From Sphingobacteriales bacterium (GTDB taxonomy: Bacteria; Bacteroidota; Bacteroidia; Chitinophagales; Chitinophagaceae): 34,700 nucleotides of DNA. The stretch's first letter is position 1, and each line of letters starts with the position of its first letter. Of the stretch, positions 15,036 to 22,100 are shown one piece after another. Below the pieces are notes generated by a model. It saw only the letters and a list, made by a program, of their open reading frames with translations. It was not told the DNA's origin and did no database searches. Where the stretch lies: NCBI GenBank assembly GCA_900299255.1, contig OMJB01000020.1, positions 1 through 34,700 on the forward strand. The letters run 5' to 3'. The position numbers and the translations under genes were made by a program.

Positions 15036-18000
15036 TTAGAAAGTAACTCTTATGTACGCACCGTAGTTCCTCAGTGATGGGCGTGCAGTATAGTTAAATC
15101 CTTGTCCGTTTCCTGTTGCACCATTTGATGTTTCTTCTGGATCGTCATATTTATTGCTGGTAGCTGTCCACAGAATCAGATTGTTTCCGAATATACCGGC
15201 TTCAAGTGATCCGAATGGTGAGCGCTTGTAAAACTTCTGAGGTATCTTGTAAGAGATAGCAACCTCCTGCAGCCTCACATAGCTTGCGTTAACCAGACCC
15301 TGCGCAGGCAGATTAGTTCCTTCTACGTTAGTGTAGTAGTCATAAGGAGACATTGCTGTTGTGTTAGGCAGGTAGTTGTTGGTAGTTCCCACCTGGTATA
15401 CTGAATTTGGCAGCACATATGGGTTACGGTTGTTAACAGTAGTCTCGGTTGAAGTACCGTTAAAGTCCATATTCATTTTATTGCGGCTGTAGAATTGCCC
15501 GCCTTTCTTGCCGGTAAACAGTACATGGAGTTTCACACCTTTAAATGAAAGGTCGGTACCCCATGATGCTATGTGGTCAGGCTGGAAAGAGCCACGATAA
15601 ACAGGTTTGCTGGTAGCTATTGGCAGGCCAGTGTTCTTGTCCACTACCGGATGATTGCCATAGTACTGGATGTCTGCTGCATAAAACGTACCATAAGGCT
15701 TGCCTACTGCTGCTACGATGGACATGCCGCTGTAGCCACCTATCACCACATGGTCCAGGCCGCTGGTCAGGCTTTCTACCGTATTCACGTTGTGCGTGTA
15801 GGTACCAAATACTTCCCACCGCAGACCATATTTTGTTGATATTGGCGCACCCCTCAGTGATACTTCAACACCTTTGTTGCTGATATCACCGATGTTCTGC
15901 CACTCAAACTGATATCCTGTAGAAGGTGCAACCGGAACCAGCGTCAACAGTTTGCGTGTAAGCTTGTTATAGTAAGTAAACGAACCGCTTAAACGGTCTT
16001 TGAAAAACGACAGGTCTGTACCAATTTCAAATTCGCGTGTTTGCTCTGGCTTCAGGTTTTCAGAACCGAAGCTGTTTTGAATCTGGTAAGTTGGGATTGA
16101 GTTAAACGGAGTCCTGATAGTACCAAACGAACTGCTGATTGGCGCCTGAGTAAAGCCGGCTCTGTTGTTGGCATATTCGGTTGGGTCATTACCCACGCCT
16201 GCCACACCTACCCTGATCTTGCCATAGTTCAGGAATTTCTCTTTAAACCCTGTTCCTTTGAGGCGCTCAGTAAACACCCACGATGCGTTGGCACCAGGGT
16301 AGAAATAAGAATTCTCGTGGTGTTTCAGTGCAGAAGACCAGTCATTTCTTCCGGTCAGTTCAAGGAATAATTCCCTCTGGTAGTTAAAAATGAAATCACC
16401 ATAAATGCCCCAGTTCCTGTGCTTGTGAATAGGGTTGTCGGCATCAACAGGCCCCTGATTATTTCTCAGGTTATAAAAATTAGGCTGTACCAGCCCGTTT
16501 GTTCCGGGGTCTATCACATCCGAAAGTGACTCATCAGATGCAATGGTTACGTTGTGGCCCAGATTGATGTTCATGCCGAAATTAGAACTCAGGTCATGAT
16601 GGAAATTGCCAATCAGGTCATTGTACATCCTGAAGCCCGTGTAGTTGCTCTGAGCATATCCGCCCGGAGAAATATAGTTCAAGCCTGAATACAGCGGGTC
16701 GTTTGGCTGAGCATTTATCTGTGGTGATTTGTAGTACGACCTGTCAGAAGAAATGTTGGCGCCTACCCTGTCATAAATATTAAACTCACCTTTTTTGTAG
16801 CCGATTTTCACGTCGCCCAAAATCTGATCGCTTTTATTACGGTTGTCGTAATGCTCTGCAGTCCAGTATGGGTTTTTGTAGTAAGCACCATAATATCCGT
16901 AACGTTCAACGCCACCAGTATCAAGGTACTGCATGGAATAAAAATGGTTGTTTACGTTTTTCAGTTCCTGTATCGGAATGTCGCGTGCGGTTTCATACAG
17001 GTTATCCAGCACAGAGCCGGTAGCCTGCCCGCTGCTTTCTACCCTTGAATAGCTGTTGATGTAGTTGAAATTAACCGCTGAATAGAAATGGTTGTTCAGC
17101 TGCGTAGTGCCGTTGAAACGAACGCTGTATTTGTTGTAGAAAGTGTTTGGTACCACACCCGATGTATTCACCGCATCCAGCGACAGGAAGTAAGTAGATG
17201 TTTCACTGCCGCCGGAGAGCGAAACAAAGTTGTTCAGGTTTTTGCCGTTATTGAAAAAGTTCTTCACATTGTCTGGCTGGTCTACATAAGGCTTCACCAG
17301 CTGTTTGTTGTCAATAACCTGTCCCCATGGGCGCAGCTGGCCATCAAATTTGTAACCCCAGCTGAAGTTTTCACGGCGGTCATCAGAAATACCCTGATAA
17401 AGGTTGCCCTGGCCGTAAGTGTGCTGCAGCTCGGCATATTTAAGTATGTCAGACTGTGTATAGGTTGCTTTGTAAGTAACTTCCATTTTGCTGGCTTTGC
17501 CGCTCTCGCTGTGCTTGCCAGCTTTTGTAGTAATCATGATAACGCCTTTGGCACCAGCCGATCCGTACAGTACCGAACCAAGTGCACCCTGAATAACGTT
17601 TACTGATTCAATTTCTTCCGGGTTAATATCATTGGCACTGTTACCAAAATCTACCTGCTCCAGTTCGTTTGACCTGGTACGGTCGTAGTTGTTCATGATA
17701 ACACCATCTACAACTATCAGCGCATTGTTGTTGCCAACGATTGAATTCTCACCTCTTAAAATTACCCTTGTAGAACCGCCTGGCCCGCCTGTAGAGCTGG
17801 TAATATTAGCACCTGCTACTTTACCTGCCAAAGAAGAAATTGCACTCACGTTGTTAGCTGCTGTAAGGTCTTCGCTGTTTACAGTAGTGGTGTTGTAGCC
17901 AAGGTCTCTCTTTTCCCTCCTGATGGTTTGGGCAGTTACAACAGTACCTTCCAGTTCTTTCGACTTGCGCTGCAGCCTTACCTGTATCGCCTGGTCAGTC

Positions 18001-18254
18001 TCTTTCACCTGCACATTGTTGTAGCCCACTGCCTGTATCACGAAGATGTTTGTGCCATCCGGCACATCAATCATAAAGTCTCCGTTTGCATCAGTTACAG
18101 TTCCTATTTGCGTTCCTTTCAGGGATACACCAGCACCCGGATAACCATTGCCTTTCTCATCTAAAACCTTACCGGTAACCGTATGGGTATTCTGAGCGAA
18201 TGCATGTATTCCAACAGTGAGTAGCAATACAAATAGTAAACAAAATCTTTTCAT
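15036..18254 (-). CDS. SusC/RagA-family TonB-dependent outer-membrane transporter
   Basis: A 1072-residue TonB-linked beta-barrel importer. Residues 1-21 are the signal peptide (ending FAQ). About 24-110 is a carboxypeptidase-regulatory-like domain (TVTGKVLDEKGNGYPGAGVS). About 115-240 is the plug, with the SusC signature LYGSAGAKGVIMITTKAGK. The remainder is the 22-strand barrel, ending in IRVTF with the terminal Phe used for outer-membrane assembly. It is the first gene of a three-gene operon with susD and an Ig-like lipoprotein. No sigma/anti-sigma pair or hybrid two-component regulator is nearby, so control is not evident beyond a long, structured upstream region. Confidence 0.96.
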   Translation of the reverse strand: MKRFCLLFVLLLTVGIHAFAQNTHTVTGKVLDEKGNGYPGAGVSLKGTQIGTVTDANGDFMIDVPDGTNIFVIQAVGYNNVQVKETDQAIQVRLQRKSKELEGTVVTAQTIRREKRDLGYNTTTVNSEDLTAANNVSAISSLAGKVAGANITSSTGGPGGSTRVILRGENSIVGNNNALIVVDGVIMNNYDRTRSNELEQVDFGNSANDINPEEIESVNVIQGALGSVLYGSAGAKGVIMITTKAGKHSESGKASKMEVTYKATYTQSDILKYAELQHTYGQGNLYQGISDDRRENFSWGYKFDGQLRPWGQVIDNKQLVKPYVDQPDNVKNFFNNGKNLNNFVSLSGGSETSTYFLSLDAVNTSGVVPNTFYNKYSVRFNGTTQLNNHFYSAVNFNYINSYSRVESSGQATGSVLDNLYETARDIPIQELKNVNNHFYSMQYLDTGGVERYGYYGAYYKNPYWTAEHYDNRNKSDQILGDVKIGYKKGEFNIYDRVGANISSDRSYYKSPQINAQPNDPLYSGLNYISPGGYAQSNYTGFRMYNDLIGNFHHDLSSNFGMNINLGHNVTIASDESLSDVIDPGTNGLVQPNFYNLRNNQGPVDADNPIHKHRNWGIYGDFIFNYQRELFLELTGRNDWSSALKHHENSYFYPGANASWVFTERLKGTGFKEKFLNYGKIRVGVAGVGNDPTEYANNRAGFTQAPISSSFGTIRTPFNSIPTYQIQNSFGSENLKPEQTREFEIGTDLSFFKDRLSGSFTYYNKLTRKLLTLVPVAPSTGYQFEWQNIGDISNKGVEVSLRGAPISTKYGLRWEVFGTYTHNVNTVESLTSGLDHVVIGGYSGMSIVAAVGKPYGTFYAADIQYYGNHPVVDKNTGLPIATSKPVYRGSFQPDHIASWGTDLSFKGVKLHVLFTGKKGGQFYSRNKMNMDFNGTSTETTVNNRNPYVLPNSVYQVGTTNNYLPNTTAMSPYDYYTNVEGTNLPAQGLVNASYVRLQEVAISYKIPQKFYKRSPFGSLEAGIFGNNLILWTATSNKYDDPEETSNGATGNGQGFNYTARPSLRNYGAYIRVTF

Positions 18255-18633
18255 ATTTTTCTATTTAAAAAATGCGCTTGTTGATCACAAAACAACTGAT
18301 ATCCGCCCGTGCCACACAAGGCCCGAGGGATAATTTGGGGTGAATTTATTACAACATTGCGAATAATCAAAGGATTCACCCGATTATTTGCTCAAATCAA
18401 TTTCACTGGGTTTTGTGTTTTCTTCAAATCTCCGGCAATAAATATTTGTTGGCTGTTTATATAACATCTCAAATGTAAATACCTGCCATGCAACTGGCCT
18501 AAGCAAAAAACAAATTTTTGGGCAAAATGCATTTTACAATAGATTGCAGTTTAAATCAAACGCCGGATTTTTTGGCCTACATTATTGTTATGCCTGTATC
18601 ATTTTATAGCTTATAATCATTTGTTGTACAATT
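18255..18633. other. Intergenic region upstream of susC and of a small membrane gene
   Basis: This 379-base AT-rich gap separates divergent genes. A TACATTTG -7 element on the minus strand (18477-18470) could start the susC transcript, giving a leader of about 210 nt, though no -33 lies at the right distance. Within that leader, GGGTGAAT and ATTCACCC (18338-18345 and 18374-18381) form a perfect 8-bp inverted repeat across 28 bases. A 12-bp palindrome AAAATGCATTTT lies at 18524-18535. No gene is seen. Confidence 0.5.
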
Positions 18634-18843
18634 ATGAATAAAAGGAGGGCAAAGGTGATCTTGTTTGCGGGGGTTGTATCGGGGCTTGCCGGAGCACTCA
18701 ATCAGTTTTTCCGGGATAATGGCCATCATATTGTACGGCCGTTTTCAGACTGGCTCTATATCAGTGCATTTAGTATTGTGCTGTTTACGGCCGGGCTGTT
18801 TATGATTTTTTTCATTTTGTTCCTGATATTCAAGATAAAGTAA
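18634..18843 (+). CDS. Small hypothetical membrane protein
   Basis: A 69-residue protein with two probable membrane helices: about 8-26 (ILFAGVVSGLAGALNQFF) and about 42-67 (YISAFSIVLFTAGLFMIFFI and onward), joined by a short polar loop and opened by a basic NKRRAK stretch. Positive charges at the N-terminus suggest it stays in the cytoplasm. The clear two-helix layout and the ATG start in a gap between two transcription units favour a real gene. I do not recognise the family. It precedes the rplM operon by 252 bases and has no obvious link to it. Confidence 0.55.
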   Translation: MNKRRAKVILFAGVVSGLAGALNQFFRDNGHHIVRPFSDWLYISAFSIVLFTAGLFMIFFILFLIFKIK

Positions 18844-18977
18844 CGTCAGGTTCAATTTTCACCTTCCCACCTGCTTGTTTTTACAAACTCCACACGGGTT
18901 GATGAAAAAAATATCGCCTCATTTTTATTGATAATCAATGACTTATAACGGTGACATAAAATTTCTTAATGAATTTC

Positions 18978-19008
18978 TTGGTGCATTCACTGTTCACCTG
19001 TACCTTTG
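18978..19008 (+). promoter_or_regulatory. Promoter of the rplM-rpsI-rpsB-tsf operon
   Basis: TTG (18978-18980), a 20-bp spacer and TACCTTTG (19001-19008) match the Bacteroidota consensus exactly. Transcription should begin near 19015, leaving a leader of about 80 nt before rplM. Confidence 0.8.
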
Positions 19009-19015
19009 CGCTCCC

Positions 19016-19068
19016 AAATAAAATCTGTTATCGGTTTTATTTTTATTTAACCTGCTTCTGGCAGAAGC
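19016..19068 (+). promoter_or_regulatory. Two-hairpin mRNA leader of rplM
   Basis: The predicted leader holds two perfect stems. AAATAAAA (19016-19023) pairs with TTTTATTT (19035-19042) around an 11-base loop, and GCTTCT (19054-19059) pairs with AGAAGC (19063-19068) around GGC. Ribosomal protein operons often carry such autoregulatory leaders. Binding by L13 itself is inference. Confidence 0.45.
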
Positions 19069-19095
19069 TATTGAACAAAAAATATTTGTAAGAAA

Positions 19096-19539
19096 ATGAG
19101 ACACTTAAGTTTTAAAACACAATCCGCAAACGAGAAAATCGTAAAACGCGATTGGTATGTTGTAGACGCAACCAACCTGACACTTGGCCGTATGAGTTCC
19201 AAAATCGCATCAGTACTGCGCGGTAAGAACAAGGCATATTTCACTCCACACTTCGATTGCGGTGATTATGTGATTGTAATCAATTCTGCTAAAGTTGTAC
19301 TTACAGGCAACAAAATGGATGAAAAAGAATACCAGACTTTCTCTGGTTACCCGGGCGGTCAGAAAATCGAAACTGCGGTTGAAATGAATCACCGCCGCCC
19401 TAACCTCATGATTGAGCGCGCTGTAAAAGGTATGCTTCCTAAAAACAGGCTGGGCCGTACGATGTACAAAAAGCTGTTCGTATACGAAGGGGCTGAGCAT
19501 CCGCATAAAGCACAGAATCCAAAACCACTGAACGCATAA
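19096..19539 (+). CDS. rplM: Large-subunit ribosomal protein L13 (uL13)
   Basis: A 147-residue ribosomal protein that binds 23S rRNA early in 50S assembly. The family core is intact: [25 protein letters not shown] near 21-45, [22 protein letters not shown], then SGYPGG, and [13 protein letters not shown] near 113-125. The short extra N-terminus is normal for Bacteroidota. It is the first gene of the operon and is followed after 89 bases by rpsI, the usual L13-S9 order. In the gap, CTTCC (19553-19557) and GGAAG (19580-19584) with inner CGGTT/AACCG could form a hairpin. Confidence 0.98.
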   Translation: MRHLSFKTQSANEKIVKRDWYVVDATNLTLGRMSSKIASVLRGKNKAYFTPHFDCGDYVIVINSAKVVLTGNKMDEKEYQTFSGYPGGQKIETAVEMNHRRPNLMIERAVKGMLPKNRLGRTMYKKLFVYEGAEHPHKAQNPKPLNA

Positions 19540-19628
19540 ACCCCTGAAAGGGCTTCCACCGGTTGTTTTAACCGTAACCGGAAGAATTCTTAAACAAGAT
19601 TTAAATAATAATTAAACCATTAAATAAA

Positions 19629-20018
19629 ATGGAAAAACAAAAAAACGCAGTTGGCCGCAGGAAGGAAGCAGTTGCCCGCGTATATATAAGCAAAGGCACC
19701 GGCAACATCACGGTAAATAACAAGGAATATAAGGCTTATTTTCCGATAATGTACCTGCAGAATCAGGTAGAGCTGCCATTAAAAACTATTGATGTAGTTA
19801 CTTCATTCGACATCGTGATAAATGTACAGGGTGGCGGCCCAAAAGGGCAGGCTGAAGCTATTAAAATGGCTATTTCCCGTGCACTTTGTGAGGTGAATCC
19901 AGAATATCGCCCGCTGTTGAAGAAAGACGGATTACTTACCCGCGACAGCCGTTCTGTTGAACGTAAGAAATTCGGTAAACGTAAAGCGCGTAGAAGCTTC
20001 CAGTTCTCTAAACGTTAA
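19629..20018 (+). CDS. rpsI: Small-subunit ribosomal protein S9 (uS9)
   Basis: A 129-residue ribosomal protein of the 30S head. It begins with the family's AVGRRKEAVARVYISKGTG, has VNVQGGGPKGQAEAIKMAISRAL-type core sequence near 72-95, and ends in the basic tail KARRSFQFSKR. The terminal Lys-Arg contacts P-site tRNA in characterised ribosomes. It sits between rplM and rpsB, 45 bases before rpsB, with no separate promoter visible. Length is typical for the phylum. Confidence 0.98.
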   Translation: MEKQKNAVGRRKEAVARVYISKGTGNITVNNKEYKAYFPIMYLQNQVELPLKTIDVVTSFDIVINVQGGGPKGQAEAIKMAISRALCEVNPEYRPLLKKDGLLTRDSRSVERKKFGKRKARRSFQFSKR

Positions 20019-20063
20019 TGGTACAGGTACATTATTTTTTTTAACCAACAAGAAATTATTCAA

Positions 20064-21032
20064 ATGGAAGATAATAAAACATTACACCAACAGCTCCTCG
20101 AAGCTGGTGTACACTTCGGTCACCTGAAGAAAAAATGGAACCCTAAAATGCTCCCATACATTTTTGCGGAAAAAAATGGTATCCATATCATTGACCTGAA
20201 CAAGACTATCGAAGGGCTTGACGAAGCTGCAGCAGCACTGAAGTCTATCGCTAAGAGCGGTAAGAAGATCATGTTTGTTGCTACTAAAAAGCAAGCAAAA
20301 GAGATCGTGGTGGACGCAGCGGTGAAAACGAATATGCCTTATGTTACTGAACGCTGGCTGGGTGGTATGCTCACCAACTTCAGCACTATCCGTAAGAGTG
20401 TTAAGAAAATGCTGAGCATCGAAAAAATGCTTCAGGACGGTACTATGGACAGCGTTACTAAAAAGGAGCGCCTCACCCTTACCCGCAGCAAAAACAAAAT
20501 GGAAAAAGTATTGGGTGGTATTGCTCAAATGGGCCGTATCCCTGCCGCTCTTTTCATGGTAGATATCAGCCACGAGCATATCGCTCTTGCTGAAGCAAAG
20601 CGCCTGGGAATTTCAACCTTTGCTATGGTTGACACTAATAGTGACCCTACTAAGGTTGACTTTGCTATCCCTGCAAACGACGATGCTACAAAATCTATCG
20701 CAATCATCACTCAGTACCTCACTGCTGCAATTCTCGAAGGGCTGCAGGAGCGTGCACAGGTGAAGGAAAACGAAGATGAAAATGCTGACGAAACATCAGA
20801 AAGAATGCGTGGCCTTGAAATAACTGAAGAAGATGGTGACGGTGGCCGTCGTAGTGGACGTGGTCGCGGACGTGGTGCCGGCGCAGGCGCAGGTGAACCC
20901 GGTCGTGGACCAGGCGGTGGCCGCGGAAGTGCAGGTGGCAGCCGTGGCGCAGGCGGCGGTCGCGGACCAGGTGGCGGCAGTGGCCGTGGACCAGGTGGTG
21001 GCAGCAGCAGACCAAGCACTGCAAAACACTAA
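20064..21032 (+). CDS. rpsB: Small-subunit ribosomal protein S2 (uS2) with a Gly/Arg-rich tail
   Basis: Residues 1 to about 230 are a standard S2: [19 protein letters not shown] near the start, [14 protein letters not shown] (97-110), the long helical insert, [27 protein letters not shown], and [19 protein letters not shown] (190-208). S2 binds the 30S body and is needed for S1 attachment. An acidic linker (about 234-260) leads into a tail from about 259 to 322 made almost wholly of Gly, Arg, Ala, Pro and Ser, in RGRGRG and GRGPGGG units. The total of 322 residues is well above the usual 230-280. The tail resembles RGG-type RNA-binding regions; its function is unknown. Confidence 0.97.
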   Translation: MEDNKTLHQQLLEAGVHFGHLKKKWNPKMLPYIFAEKNGIHIIDLNKTIEGLDEAAAALKSIAKSGKKIMFVATKKQAKEIVVDAAVKTNMPYVTERWLGGMLTNFSTIRKSVKKMLSIEKMLQDGTMDSVTKKERLTLTRSKNKMEKVLGGIAQMGRIPAALFMVDISHEHIALAEAKRLGISTFAMVDTNSDPTKVDFAIPANDDATKSIAIITQYLTAAILEGLQERAQVKENEDENADETSERMRGLEITEEDGDGGRRSGRGRGRGAGAGAGEPGRGPGGGRGSAGGSRGAGGGRGPGGGSGRGPGGGSSRPSTAKH

Positions 21033-21077
21033 ATTACACTCCTGATACTATCAGAAGGGTTAATGGAAAAATAACTT

Positions 21078-21105
21078 GTAGAGACGCAACACAATGCGTC
21101 TCTAC
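21078..21105. repeat. 28-base palindromic element between rpsB and tsf
   Basis: GTAGAGACGCA (21078-21088) and TGCGTCTCTAC (21095-21105) form a perfect 11-bp inverted repeat around ACACAA. Sequences of the GTAGAGACGC...GCGTCTCTAC type are, as I recall, scattered palindromic repeats in many bacterial genomes. In the mRNA it would form a stable hairpin without a T-run, so it is more likely a processing or stabilising structure than a terminator. Confidence 0.75.
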
Positions 21106-21162
21106 TCAGATAATAACGGATTTTGTAACCTTATTTGAAAATTATTAAAAGATAAAAATAAA

Positions 21163-22005
21163 ATGAGCACAGTAACAGTATCAGCAGCTGAAGTTAACAA
21201 GCTGCGTCAGCAGACAGGAGCAGGCATGATGGATTGCCGCAAAGCACTTATAGAAAGCAACGGTGATTTTGAAAGCGCTATTGACTACCTCCGCAAAAAA
21301 GGACAGAAAGTTGCAGCTAACCGCAGCGACCGTGAAGCTAAAGAAGGTGTGGTTATTGCTAAAGCAAACGCAGAAAATACATACGGTATCGTTATTACGC
21401 TCAGTTCAGAAACTGATTTCGTGGCAAAGAACCAGGAGTTTATTGACTTTGCACAAAGCGTTGCAGACCTCGCTCTTTCATCAAAAACCACAACTGTTGA
21501 AGAATTGCTGGCAATAGCCATGGGCAGTGCAACCATCGGTGAGAAACTGATGGAAATGGTTGCCAAAATCGGTGAGAAAATCGAAGTATCCCGTTTTGAG
21601 CAGTTGTCTGGCGATGCAGTAGTTCCTTATATCCATCAGGGTTACCGCATTGGTGTACTTGTAGGTATGAATATGGCTGCAAATGACGCTATTATTCTTG
21701 CAGGCAGAGACGTAGCTATGCAGATAGCTGCTATGAAGCCGCTGGCTGTAGATGCAGAAAGCGTACCTGAAGAAATGATTGCCCGTGAAAAAGCAATCGC
21801 AGTTGAGCAGATCATCGCAGAAGGCAAGCCAGCTGATATGGCTGAAAAGATTGCTGCAGGCAAACTGAACAAATTCTTCAAAGACAATACTTTGCTCCCT
21901 CAGCCTTTCGTAAAAGACAGCTCAATTAGCGTTGCTGATTATTTGAATTCAGTGTCAAAAGGCCTTACAGTAACTGCTTTCAGGCGTTCTGCAGTTGGTG
22001 CATAA
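21163..22005 (+). CDS. tsf: Translation elongation factor Ts
   Basis: A 280-residue guanine-nucleotide exchange factor that recycles EF-Tu. The N-terminal UBA-like domain has VNKLRQQTGAGMMDCRKALIE (11-31), followed by GDFESAIDYLRKKG and the core signature SSETDFVAKN, where the TDFVAKN loop inserts into EF-Tu to displace magnesium. The C-terminal KFFKDNTLLPQPFVKD region is also present. It is the last gene of the operon. The rpsB-tsf gap is 130 bases and contains a palindrome but no clear promoter. A strong terminator begins 24 bases after the stop. Confidence 0.98.
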   Translation: MSTVTVSAAEVNKLRQQTGAGMMDCRKALIESNGDFESAIDYLRKKGQKVAANRSDREAKEGVVIAKANAENTYGIVITLSSETDFVAKNQEFIDFAQSVADLALSSKTTTVEELLAIAMGSATIGEKLMEMVAKIGEKIEVSRFEQLSGDAVVPYIHQGYRIGVLVGMNMAANDAIILAGRDVAMQIAAMKPLAVDAESVPEEMIAREKAIAVEQIIAEGKPADMAEKIAAGKLNKFFKDNTLLPQPFVKDSSISVADYLNSVSKGLTVTAFRRSAVGA

Positions 22006-22029
22006 TATATTTTGATTGGCATTTTAGAA

Positions 22030-22056
22030 ACGGGCGGCGATTGCTGCCCGTTTTTT
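22030..22056 (+). terminator. Terminator of the rplM-tsf operon
   Basis: A 9-bp stem (ACGGGCGGC with GCTGCCCGT, one G-U pair) around GATT ends in six T at 22051-22056. The long open frame of comEC begins at TTG 22041 inside this hairpin, which argues for a later comEC start. Confidence 0.92.
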
Positions 22057-22100
22057 ATTTGTTGAATATCCTTATGTACATTCGTTTCAGTGATCATTCA

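Noticed and set aside
20711-21029. Several Pro-, His- or Ala/Thr-rich frames antisense to the rpsB tail
   Set aside because: They are the other-frame translations of the Gly/Arg repeat DNA in rpsB and have no independent support.
20838-21029. CRISPR-like or tandem repeat array
   Set aside because: The repetition is of Gly/Arg codons inside rpsB, without spacers or fixed unit length.
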